Positions 38,392 through 51,100 of a stretch of 64,000 bases of DNA are shown here, piece after piece (position 1 is the stretch's first letter; each line of letters opens with the position of its first letter). The DNA is taken from the NCBI RefSeq assembly GCF_037975245.1, contig NC_092577.1, forward strand, positions 29,380,398 through 29,444,397. Direction: 5' to 3'. The notes under the pieces were generated by a model. That model was given only the letters and a program-made list of their open reading frames with translations, did no database searches and was not told the origin of the DNA. Source of the stretch: Apostichopus japonicus. Lineage: Eukaryota > Echinodermata > Holothuroidea > Aspidochirotida > Stichopodidae. The position numbers and the translations under genes are program-made.

Positions 38392-39951
38392 TTAACTTTG
38401 GAAATTTAGTGACTCTAGTCATCACCTCTGTTACATGACATTGCTCCTATTTCCGGCAGCAGTTTGATATATTTTTCAGATGTTAGTAAATAAGGTTTGA
38501 TATATCGGAACCAGAAATGTACTGGATGCAGACGTTACAGACACTGTCATGCAATCTCTTCTGTCTGTAACACCATGGAGCTCCATGGTAACACATACAA
38601 TACTGATTCCTGATCAGATTACACATCAGCTGTTTATTTTATCCAATGATTAAACTAACCACTACAAGGACATGATGGTTATCTCTTATTACCAACTTGA
38701 GAGGTAGAATTACAACAAAATTTGATACCATTCGGGTGGATCTGAAACTTGATATCAGGCAGTTTTCAGTTGTCACATCATATATGAACATGTTGGATGT
38801 ATGTAATGTGTGGAGGAAATGAAACCACAGGGGCATAACACCTAAACCCAGAGCATTGAGGATCTTCATCTTCCATGGTATGGAAAGTTGCGCAGACAAT
38901 CTTCCATAGTTTGCAAGAGGACTGAGTTTGGACAAGCTAGCGTTTTTTTTTTCAAGTTATAACGATGTTGTTATCTGTAACAAACAGAATAATCATACAT
39001 GGAACTGTTTTTCCTTCAAGGTGATAAAACCATGATAGACTGGCCAAACCCATTGGATGTCTACGGTAGTTTTAGGGTGCCCCCCCCCTCCCATTTAACA
39101 TCCAACTTACAATTTGTTTTAATTCTACCTCTCATGATTTTGATATTTGTTTACTCTAAGTATGCTAATAAATCATAGCAAGATTGGTGCAGGAATCAAC
39201 CTTTGACCTGTTTGACACAAAATACATACAAACTGCCATTCAACTGCTATTCGAAAGGTGGAGAACTGAAGGCGTCTAAATATATGATTAATTATTCATC
39301 GATTATTACTAAAGATGATTAATGGCTTATGCGGAAACGAAAAAGGCTGTCATAACATTATTAATTTATTCTGAAAAAAAAAAAACCCAACCCTTTTCTT
39401 AACCAATCGGGTTTACCATCCAACTAACATGAAATTACAGCATAGTAGGTAACATATAAATAACAATTTATCAGGTAACAGATTTAACAAAAAAATGAAA
39501 ATTGTTTACTAGCTACTAGCAAAGAGATAGCTGTCTGCAATTTCAACTGAGTTCTTCAAACTAAGTTCTCGGCCTCACCTGGTAGCAATTGGTAACTGTG
39601 ATTAGACATGCCTTGGTTCGTCAATTTTCGTCGAAATTATCGAGAAATGCTCCAAAATGAATCGCAGATATTTTTAACTTCCCTTATAACATCAAGTCTT
39701 CTGATAAAAGTTCAATTTTTGAACCAAAGTTATTGCTTGTTCCTTTTACATTGTTTTCTCTCAAGTACGGCTCAAATTGTCGACAATTACATCTTTGAGC
39801 CAGCAACAGAAGTTAAAGGTCGTGATCCAGCCCTCCTCCCATGACATCACCGATGCACAAAGAAGAACAATTCAAAACCCATCATCACTCACTGGGAGCA
39901 TTCTCCAACATGCATTTCTTTTCCTCCATCCTCCCAGTTTTTCTCACATAT

Positions 39952-40195
39952 TTGGCTTGTTCATATAGTCGCCAGACTGCAAGTTTTATAGTTAATGCGA
40001 TTAATAATAAGTTCGGATCGCGCTGATCCTTGCAGATGCACCCTGGATGAAATCAGCCAGTTGGGACTACTTTGTCACAACTTGGCTTGTTCATTTAGTC
40101 GCCAGACTGCAAGTTATATAAATGTTTGCGATATATAATAAGGATTGCCCTGATCCTTGCAGATGCACCGTGGATGAAATCGGCCAGTTGTGACA
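39952..40195. repeat. 130-bp tandem duplication
   Basis: Two copies begin TTGGCTTGTTCAT at 39952 and 40082. They share AGTCGCCAGACTGCAAGTT and GATCCTTGCAGATGCACC and show about 10% divergence by eye. Confidence 0.85.
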
Positions 40196-40561
40196 ATTTT
40201 AGAAATGTTAGTACCTCTCCACCAAACTCCAAACCCTCCTGTCCAATAGAAATATATTTCAGTACCGCTTAGACTGCCACCACAATTGGCACTACGGCGT
40301 AACACTACCGAGTAATTGTGCTTGCTTGTTCCAACCATGTGATGACATGAAGGATCCAATCCTCTCCGACACTTTGTTTTTATCATCGTACCAGATCGGT
40401 GGCAGTGAGGCAAACGTACTGATGTTAATTTATTCTGCTGGACTCGTCTAACATAGCAATATTCAACAGAGTGTCATTGATGCATCTGTTTTCATTGTAC
40501 AGTGTGATTCGAAGTGGATCATCTCTGTAATGCAAAAAGAGATGAAATGGATGTCAACTAA

Positions 40562-40679
40562 ATATATATCTATATATATATATATATATATCCTACCTTC
40601 AACCATGTATATATATATGTATATATATGTATGTGTATGTATATATATATATGTATATATATATATGTATATATATATG

Positions 40680-40759
<80 letters not shown>
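40562..40759. repeat. (TA)n / TATATG microsatellite
   Basis: Long TA runs are interspersed with TATATGTA units and broken once by a short unique stretch at about 40591-40605. The apparent Tyr-Ile reading frames here are an artefact of the dinucleotide. Confidence 0.97.
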
Positions 40760-40761
<2 letters not shown>

Positions 40762-42077
40762 AATAACGGAAAAACTGTTAAACAACTATGCTGCATTTAG
40801 AGAAAGGCTGGATCTCAAGTGAGATACAATAATTGAATTAGGTAAGTGATTGGAAGTAAAACAGCCAATGTTTGGTTTTTGCAGAGCTTTTGAGCAAAAC
40901 TAGCTCTTCTTCAGTGCATGATCACCGAAAGTGACAAGGAGTAGCAGGAATTGAAACTATTTATGATATATATATATATATATATAGTACAAGAAACTCC
41001 ATCCTGATTTTTTCTCAAATTGACTGAATTTCCATTCTGGACAAAAAATTGTCTCTTTTTTTTATTCTTATGAAATGAAGCTGGAGGAACATTTTACTCC
41101 AAGAGTCATAATGCCCCCCCCCCCACATCACCACAACTAGTTTCTCTTTCTCTTGTCTAAAACCATTCATTTACATATTTCTCATAGCATTGTGTTTAAT
41201 ATAATTCATTGAAAATTAGCCTTTAATTAGAATATTGAAACACCTTCCTCAAAAAACAAAAAACATAACAAATAAAGGAGTAGGACAATGATCAAATGCA
41301 GGTGGAAGGATAGTAAAGGAGGTAATTTAAACAAACATGCACATTCAATCCATGATTATAAAGGAGATTGGACACTAAAGGTTAAAAGCTAAGTAAACTC
41401 AAACATGCATTCATGTATCTTGTTAAAATTATATACATGCAAATATATTTTGTCACTGCAAATTTTTCCTTTCTGTTTCCATAAATTGTATACTTTCTGT
41501 CTTGGTCCCCCCTCCCCCTCCTTTTTAAAAGTTTTGGACTGATATGGATAGTGTCACGCTGCTATCTATTGCGCAAAGCAATTTTAACAGATACATGGAC
41601 TGACTCCAAATTCAGGGAAAAAATATACCAGTTTGTATCGAAACCAAAATATCTTGCTGCAACTGCGACTTATACCGTAAAATGTTCAACACAGTGGCCG
41701 AGGGTTGGGGGGGGGGGACAAATTAAAGACACACAAGCAGGTAATGGAGAGAAAAACTAGAGAATGCTCAAAACGAAAAGAGATAAACTGCTACGCAAAT
41801 GCTTTTTTTAAAACTGAAAGTGAAACGAACACAAAGCCACCAAAGGAAGCACAATTCACAAAATAAAATTCCTTGCAAACATTAAACATAGACCTGTTCA
41901 AAGAAATAAGATAAGTTTATATTTGACCCTAACACTAAAGATGTTTCTTTAGAGAGCCCAACAGCAAGCAGATAAAGGAGAGATTCACACCAAGCAATGG
42001 AAGGGGTGGTCGGTGCACAGGTCGGAGGTCGTCACCGGGACGACGACCTCTCTGGCAACCGCAGTGACGCTACTGAC

Positions 42078-42188
42078 CTGTTCTTAACTTCCGCGTAACA
42101 TTCTTCGCCAAGTGCCAACCAAAGAAAAGGTCTCATTATTTTTTCTGTAATTTCAATATGCTCTAGCTTATCAAGGTAACACGCAAAA
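42078..42188 (-). CDS. Possible LOTUS-Tudor exon 11
   Basis: The acceptor tttcccagag, using its second AG, keeps phase, and the donor cag|gtcagt closes a 111-nt open exon. It encodes SFACYLDKLEHIEITEKIM and PFLWLALGEECYAEVKN. I cannot match this strongly to a Tudor family, so it rests on phase and splice signals. If the donor is not used, the frame runs on 15 residues to a TGA at 42034-42032, which would make this the last exon. Confidence 0.42.
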
Positions 42189-45100
42189 CTCTGGGAAACA
42201 AAAATATAAAGGTAAATGGAATAAAATAAAAAAAAGAAGTATAAAAGTGTCAGTTTATGATAATTAGTTTTTAAGTTGATGAGAAAATTAGTCGTTAGTA
42301 CAGAGACACATGATGTCCAGATGTTGATTGACTGGAAACAATCTCCCGAGAGGATGCAAATTGAAATGTTTATGCTTATTTGTTGCCCTGAACTCAACAC
42401 ACCTTCCATACCCACCCCCCCCCCCCGCATTGTAAAACCTATGGTGGGAGGTATTTACTTGCACAACTGCAATTTTTACCACGTGGTTTCTGTAAAACAG
42501 TGCTTTCTCATTTCCTCACAAATTAAAGGTTCCTGGAACCTTTAAAACTGTAACACTGCCCTCTATGGGTTGTTTATATGTCAAAGAACATCTGGACAAA
42601 AATGTCTTCTTTTTTTTTTGTAGTTTCGTTCAAGTGAACGAAAACACAACACGTGAAAACATTCAACGAGTCAAAGGAATAAGAAAATCACAGACATAAA
42701 AACGAATCACGGTGAGTGATGAAGGGTCGGCATGTTTTGGATCTTACCTCCGCACTACCACAGCGGTCAATATTCGATTTAGTGAGAGTCGGCAGAATGA
42801 CAAGATAATCCGATCTGAATTTGGCAAAATGGGGCTATTGGCTAATGAGCACAAAACTGCCTGAGGATTTACAAATGTAAAGATACACACAGAAACAAAA
42901 GAGACAGCTGAATAGACAGAAAAAGTGACAGCAAAAAACAAATATGGTTTTACCATGTCTCTGACCTAAAGAAAACTCTGGTGAATTAACTTCCCTGCAG
43001 GTCTTGTGATTATAAATTAGTTTCGTGTGACTAGAGCAGTGAAGGTTGTATGGCAGGGCTAGGGTGTTTTGAATGGTCCAAAATCAGATTTGTAGATTGA
43101 CGACTCAGATTGACGAATCAGATTGAATTGTAACTAAATACAAGCCCCCCCCCATCACCCCTTCCCGCCTCCAAGTAGGTTAAGTGATAATTTTCTATCA
43201 CCCTTCAACACTTTGGAGGTACTGAAATAAAGGGCTAAGATCCACCTCATGGGGGATTTTTACTGGCCCAAAAGCTTGGTGTTCTATTTACCATTGGCCA
43301 TTGTTGCTTATTTTGCAACATTTCTTCAGAAAAACAGAATCTGCTGTTTTGGACAACCAAAATGCAAGACCCGGTTGCCAAAAGGACAACCAGACAACAA
43401 CAAAAAATCCTTAATAAAATTTGCCCTGTATGGTAATTGCAGTGTTCTATTATCTGAAAGGAAGCATACTACCACTATTAACAACACCAAGGAGGATGTT
43501 CTCTATAAAGGGCATCCGTTGTCTGTTTGCCTCATTTACATATCGTTAAAGAAATCATACTCTGTGCAACTAAATCAGTCTTATACAGTTGTTATAGGAG
43601 GAAAGAGAATATATTGAATGAATTCGAAGAAAGGTTAAAAACAGGAAATTCCTACCAAATAAAGTGAACATAGTATTAAAAATTAGATATTTCTAGATAC
43701 CTTTACCATCAATAGTAACATTCTTACACATATGGCTTCTAGAGGTGAAAGAAGACTTTGAAACCTTCCCCCCCCCTCCCCCACTGTCCATCTCACCACC
43801 CCTCCCCTTCTCCTGCCCCATCCCTTGAAAAAATGTATATTGTGTTACTGTCACAGTTGCTGTGTACTAGATTAAACAAGTGCCAGAAATGAGTAGAATT
43901 AAATATTCTTTTTAGCCTTTTCTTTTTGGGGTGGAGGGGGGGGGGGATGGAAGGGTACTTTTTTAAACAGCATCATATGGAAAGTTGTGCCACTTTTTGC
44001 CTCAATTGTTACACTCTTTGAAGGCCTCAATACTGACATCAAAATTTTTCAGTTTGAACAGTTTCATTTTGAATAGAACAGTTCAATAACAATGTTGACA
44101 AAATTTTAATTCCCTGTCTAATTATGGTTACTGTTACATTCACAGAGAATGCCAATCAAGTAGTGACCTTTTTGCCTTTATTGGTTATTATCATTTACAT
44201 TCATCCATGTGTGACATGTACTTGTTCTCCAGATAAACTCACCTGTTCTGGTAATATGCAGTATCTGTTAAGTAACACTCAGTTCAATAACAACAACACT
44301 TAATTCCCTGTCTAATTATGGTAACTGTTACATTCACAGAGAATACCCATCAAGTGGTGACCTTTTTGCCTTTATTGGTTATTATCATTAACATTCATCC
44401 ATGTGTGACATGTGCTTGTACTCCAGATAATCTCTTCTGTTCTGGTAATATGCAGTATCTGTTAAGTAACACTCAGTTCAATAACAACTACAACATTTAA
44501 TTCCCTGTCTAATTATGGTAACTGTTACATTTACAGAGAATGCCAATCAAGTTGTGACCTTTTGCCTTTATTAGTTATTATCATTTACATTCATCCATGT
44601 GTTACATATGCTTGTACTCAAGATAAACTCACCTGTTCTGGTAATATGCAGTATCTGTTAGGTAGGTGTCTAATGTCTTTCAGTGCTATCTCCTCCTTGT
44701 CCCCATGATCCACTAACATACACAAGGCCTAAAAAAAAAACAGACAAGGAAGTGAGTAAAAACCATCAAAATCACTGAAGATGGGAGAGGAACAGAACCC
44801 AATACCACTCGCAGGTAAACATGCGTTACAAAGTAAGCTGTGGTGGGGATGTTGAGGGAGAGGGATGAAGGGCTAACAAGTTTAAGGGATCAAAACAGGT
44901 AGGAGGGCACTGCTACACAATGGGCAAAAGGATATAACATTCGTACAGAGACTACAACCACTGGGAAAGAAAAGTGGTTGAAAGTGAACGAGAAAGTAAT
45001 TAACTGATGTAATCATTAATTGATGTAATTAATCAATGTAATGAGCTCAAGTCATTTACAAAGCTAGAGGGGAACTCACCAAACCATCATAGACATCTTC

Positions 45101-48100
45101 CACCAATGCTCTCAGCCAATCAGATCCTGACTTCGCAGCGTAGTAATGACCGACCAACGGGTCGCCCTCTAGTACCAACTGATCCTCCTTGGAGTAAAAC
45201 TCTACCATTTTACTTTCTAGCTCGGCAAGCTTTTCCTGATTAAAATAAAAAGAAAAAAGAACAAAGATCATAGTAAACAACCAGTTTACATAAGAGAGAA
45301 TCAGAAAGCTGTCCAAAATAAATTGAATTATCTTCCAAGGTTAGATAAATACACAACTTGTAAAATGATCCATGATGTCCATTTATATAAGGCAGAAATG
45401 TCATGACTGATTAGGACACCTGGACTTACTTTGAGGAAAAGTAAAATAATATAACGGAGCAAACACTGCCCAAAAAATGACTCACGGAATAATCGTAACC
45501 GACGATATAACAGTAAAAGTGGGAGGTGTCGTAGATGAGAGAGACGTGGACTTCTAATTCATCATCTTCTGGCATTGTTAGAGCAGGCAAACTAAAATAA
45601 ATACAAAATGGTAAAAAAGAGAAAAGTTAAACAAACTCCACAAAAGTAACAGCTACAAAGGAAAATCCCAGCCCACCACCATTAACCTCTCCACCTCTCC
45701 CCTCCCCTCCCACCACACACATACATACGCACAACAAGTACAACTAACATAACTTAACTCAGTATTGTTTAGATGATTCCAGAATGAAGAAGGGTACAGA
45801 AGATTTGGCTTTAAGAATGTTAGGTGCACTATGAAATGAATTCTAAACCAACGGTACGGATGTTATTTTACTCTTTTTTTTTTCATCTTTTTTTCTCTTC
45901 ATACACTTCAACTTATAATCTCCTTTTATTAAGGGGGGGGGGGGGTGGAGTTGGGGGAAGGCATATTGCTTCTAAGCCACAGGGAACATGCATTACTCAT
46001 GGGGACCTTGAGTTGTTCCCCCCCCTCTCCCCCACACACAAACCTGGTTCTATTTTAATTGAGCAAAGATGATCTGAATGATCCATTTCCTCACCTGGTG
46101 GGAGCCGTCATAGTCGTAACATTTCTGTCCATCGTGACCTGCCGCTGGGAAGACTTGTCTGTAGGAGCAGTGATGGATAACTTCTTGTAGATGATGACAT
46201 AATCGTCAAGAATACGATCCTTGTGGATGAGCTCCATCTCCGCCATCTTGTCTACCAGGTCGAGTGCCACATCCTCCTTATATTTCTTTCTGTACTCGTC
46301 TGGTATTGCCGCCATGTGTAGGCCATGTGAAGAAGCGTCGTCTAAAAGCTTTACGTGCCGAAGAAATTATGAGAAGAGGACATTTTTTTCGATGTTAAAC
46401 TAACGTGACGTCTCGTCCAACCATTTCGGAGTCAAACCTAATCAATTCACCTCAGAATAGTGGCAAAGGATAGGCAGCCAAAGAGGTCATTAATGGACAG
46501 AAAAATGAGTATTTACAAGTACATTAAATTGACGTAAATCAGTCTTTGTTGGGATTTACTTGTAGAAACTTTGCGAGGACTTTACAAAGAGTGGTTCCTA
46601 TTCTGAGTGAGGGTCCTGACCCAACAGTGGGTGGGTTGGAAAAAGGTTTTGATGGGTCTCTGGCAATTTTCTCTTTAAAACGGTGTAATATGGGTAGAAT
46701 CAGTTTTAGAATATGCATAGCAGTTTTGGGTCTTTCATATTTACAGTAATATCACAGCAATACTTAGTTCTCAAAGTCAAAAGGTGAACAATTTATTGTG
46801 TTATCACAGTTCTGTCTCTGTAGTGATACAGTTCTTTAGTTATTTAATAGTAATAATAATAAGCAGTTATTTTTACAATGCTTAAGCGACTACAATTGTG
46901 GGAAAAACCTGCAAGGGCTAATGGATTACAACTTACACTTCGGCTGGCTTCCAATTCAACATTTTAACTCAAATTTTGGAATCTTTTCAATTTTAGAAAG
47001 TCATTTCAGATGGGAAAATCGTAGACTGCTCTAGGATGAAAAACCCACCTTACTAAGACCTGAAATTGAAAAGCCAAGTCAACAACACTAACCTGCAAAA
47101 TTCTGTCCATCTTTGTATCTTCAGAAACAGAGGACTTGACCTTTTCCGATTTGACCTTGGAGGTTTTACCTGGGGACAAAAAATAAATTAACATTTATGG
47201 GATATGTTCACTTTACAAAAAGTGAGTGATGGCCTGGTCTATGGACTTGTCGTTAAACAAACATCCTGACTACTCTTCTGCCGCAAGCTCTGAAAATTGT
47301 AGGTCATTTTTCTGATGCCTGTAAAAAATTATGCGACCCGCCGACTTGTTTTCACGGCCCACTCGTGGGTCTCACCTCATAGAATGTTGGCCATTGTTCT
47401 ATTGGATATAATAATAACAATAGGGCAGTTATTTTTACGATGCTTAAAGCAACGTTGAAACGTTGACTTGAAATTTGGAATTTTTTCAACTTAGAAAGTC
47501 ATTTCAGATGGTAAAACTTCAGCTTGCTCTTGGATGAAAAACCCATCTTACTATGAGCCCGGCCAGATATCGAACCCCGAACGCTAATCATCATTGCTCC
47601 AAATGCCAAGGAAAGATCTATTCAATAATTCATAAATAAATAAATACAGCAGTTATCTGCTATTCAAGAGGGGGGAAAAAAACAGCACCTTTGGGAGGTG
47701 GTGGTGGTAGTGGTTCTTCCTCAGATTTCTTACGAAACCGCGGTGGAACTTCTTTCGAGTCGTTTGTGAAACCACGCCCTCTTCCCCTTGGAGGTTGTTT
47801 GAAGTTGTTGGGTTTGTTAACATTTGGCTTGTTGACGTTCTGCTTGGGGACGTTCTGTTTGGCGACGTTCTGTTTGGCGACGTTCTGCTTAGCGATGTTG
47901 TTGTTGTTGGGTCTAGTGAAATACGGTTTGGTTTTGTGATGACCAGAAGAAGGATTTCTTGAATACGGTTGAGACTGAGTACCATTGCCAAATCTTTTTG
48001 ACCGTGGCGGTCCGTTGCCACCGCCACCTCTCTTGGACCTCTCCGGTATTCTGGCAGGTCTTTTCTGGAGTGGAAAGAAACTTTGGATGTCACTGTGAGG

Positions 48101-51100
48101 GCTTGTCACCGTGTAACTGTGTGACTTGTCACTTTGTGAACTATGCATTTACCAAAATAAAGAAATGACTGACTGCCACTGTAGCAGTAGCAGTTATACC
48201 TATATGCACCCTGGCTAAGGTATTACTGGTGTATTAGTCAATAAACTAGGAGCTGGTGTTTAAATACGTGGTTTGCATGCTTTATCGGTTTAATCCAGGA
48301 TATTAGAAGGAATATACTTCAGAAACCAGATGATACATACATGTATTATATACATACTTTCTACTACTTGAAAAAGAATCTGTGCTTCTAGCCAAGTTTT
48401 AATTGTCCATTGCCTTTGGAAACGGGAGGCACAAGGTCACTTCAGGAGCCAAAGTAACTAATGGTATTAATATATGACTGTCATTTTGTATATAATTCAA
48501 ATTGTGACTAATATACCAAGATATCATATTAAACTTAAAGGCAAAGTTGTAATTGAGTCCAGCATATCCGAGCCCTTAATCCTTGTCATCTCTGCCATTA
48601 AAATTTTCCTTCTTTTTTGGTTTTTTGTTCTAAATCTTTGCCTGAATTATGGATAGGGTCCTTTAACATCAGCAGAGTCCATGGCCAAATAGACTCTAGT
48701 TCTAAAGGTGGCTGGTGGTTCGTATGTAGTTATATATAATGTTACATGTGTGCAGTGGGAAGCTGTTAGAGCTCTTTATTCAACAATATTAGTGTAACAT
48801 GTGTGCTAAAATCCCACCCCCACTCCTTCCTCTGCCCTCTCCCCCCCCCCTTGTCATCAAGCCACATGTATTATAACCATAATTGTCAACAGTACTCACT
48901 TTCTTGTTCTTTTGTAACTTCACCATCTTCGCAATGTGTTTTGTTGCTTCATTTGGAACGCCGAAATAAATGGTACTTCCTGAGGCATCCCGGCTAATTG
49001 TAAACATGTAATAAAATTGAAACGCTTTGATGGAAAATCTCATTTGGGACATCCCCATATAACTTACTTGATTAAAAAATTAGACTAATAGGTACAAGTA
49101 AAAATGGTAATTTTGAGCTTGTCATTTTTTAAAAATTTTTTTAAAGTCAGTCTGTATACTTTAAAATGTGTGATATGTATTGCTGGTAAGAATATGAACT
49201 TCATATGACTAAACTCACTACCATTCTGATGAAAAAACAACCCAGAAGTCTCTTCCAGTCTGTTTCCATAGAGGTTTGATCAAGATGGCACTAGTCAGAG
49301 AGAACGCTCTAGATAGTGATACGTTTTTATTTCAAAGTGGATAAATAGCCGTCAGACGGTTCCCGATTCCAGTTTACTATTTAGCCGTCACTTCCGTCTG
49401 ACATGCGCAGTTATCAATCTTGCCGACTTGTGATTTTTTTTTTTCAGTTTATTTATTTATTTTTTTTCATTTTGGGTTTTTTTTTTGTTTAGAAATGACA
49501 GCTAAATAGTAAACTGGAATCGGGAACCGTCTGACAGCTATATATCCACTGCCTATTTATTTTCGAGACTAGTTCTGCTAATTAAATGACACTCTAAGAG
49601 GTAAGTATCAATCTCTCACCCCCTTGGTTCTGCAGCATCTGGTATTGCGTTGAGATACTTTTCCAAAGAGTTGTAACCAAATTTAGAGAAGGGAATTATC
49701 CCTCCTGACCACACATCATAAACATCTGAAGAAAGAAAAAGAGTGCCCAAAGGTGAGAACACGTTTTCAGTTTCATGATACTTTCCAGGGAATGATTTAT
49801 CCCGTATGATATCACACAATACTGTGCAAAGTTGATATAGACAAGTGCCAAAGATGAATAGCAGTTTTTGTACACATGAACAACAGTATTGTGTAGGTAA
49901 ACAACTCTGGTCTCTTAGATTCTGAAAGAATGACTTGAAATATACATGAGCTATTATACACACGTCATTATACATACTATTTTACATGGGCTTGTATACA
50001 CACTTAATGCAAAGAAAATGTACCTCTCCATCTTGGTGGAAAGCGCCTTTTGATGTGGTGGAATTTTAAGGCCGTGGCTATTCTTACGACTAGTCGTAAC
50101 AATTATTTATAAACTATTCTTACGACAAAGGCGAATTCAAGCACAGTTAAGTAAATAAAGCAACTGCGCATGTAGTAGGGGTAACCCTAACTTTAACCCT
50201 AAACCCCAATCCTAACACTAACCCTAACCGGAAATTATGGTTACTCCTGGTCGTAAAAAATAGTACTCCTGTCATAAAAATTGCAACTGCGCATGCGTAA
50301 TCGAAAAATTATTCTTACGAACAGTCGTAAGAATAGCCACTTTGGAATTTTATCTACCATTTATTTCTTTATGTATCAAATGAATTAATACAAACTGAAA
50401 AGGAAGCATTTATTTTGCACCATTTTGTTAAGGTATGATTAACTGAGAATTGTCAAATAATTTTGGGGGTATTCCCCTCCCCCCCCCCTAAATTTCATGG
50501 TGAATCTTTTATTACTTTTAATAGTCATAGGCTTCCTTAAGTTTGGGCAGGTTAGCCACTGTTCACCTCTACCACTGTACCAGCTCTCCACTAGTACTAA
50601 TTCATATTTTATTTCATACTTCTGTGATTCTTTTTTATAAAAATGTAACATTTAACATTCAATGAAAGTTATTACTCTTCGTGACTCCTTATTAGACATA
50701 ATAAAACATTTAAAAGTATCCATCGAAATATTTCAGGTCAATTTTTTTGTCGCGATATCTGAATAGGCAGTCCTATGCTAGTTTTCGCAAAACCGCTACA
50801 TGACAATAGTTCGTACTCAAAACTTACTTTCACCAACGGCAAAAAAGCAAGCTTACTGTAACAAAATAGAATGAAAATTACGCCAACGTAAGAATTTTTG
50901 GAGTTTTGAATATTTGGAGCTGTGAATTGTTGAAGTTGTTGATTTCATATTTCATTTCGCGAAAATTGCACCACTACGCTGTAGCACTTGCCTGTCCTAC
51001 AATCCCTACAAACTACCCAGTAAGAATGGCCTCAACCTACAGTACCGTTTACCTTGTAAATCTTTTGCGTTCATCCCATTCTTCTCGGCCAACAAATGAG

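Larger units (their letters stand above)
38396..42077. other. Convergent intergenic region
   Basis: Between the ends of the two identified genes. It holds the 130-bp duplication, the TA microsatellite and T/A-rich sequence. Later LOTUS-Tudor exons, if any, should be here on the minus strand, but none was convincing. Confidence 0.45.

Noticed and set aside
38639..38935. 98-residue minus frame in the region where further Tudor exons were expected
   Set aside because: No Tudor or LOTUS pattern in any frame and no phase-compatible splice sites.
40530..40822. Four Tyr-Ile-rich open frames
   Set aside because: Products of the TA/TATATG microsatellite.
43249..43617. 122-residue + strand open frame
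   Set aside because: It overlaps a diverged dispersed repeat also present inverted at 6811-6949, lies antisense in an intron of the LOTUS-Tudor gene and shows no domain.
47653..48093. 146-residue minus frame overlapping exon 4
   Set aside because: Shifted frame of the true exon; only the neighbouring frame joins in phase to the LOTUS and linker exons.
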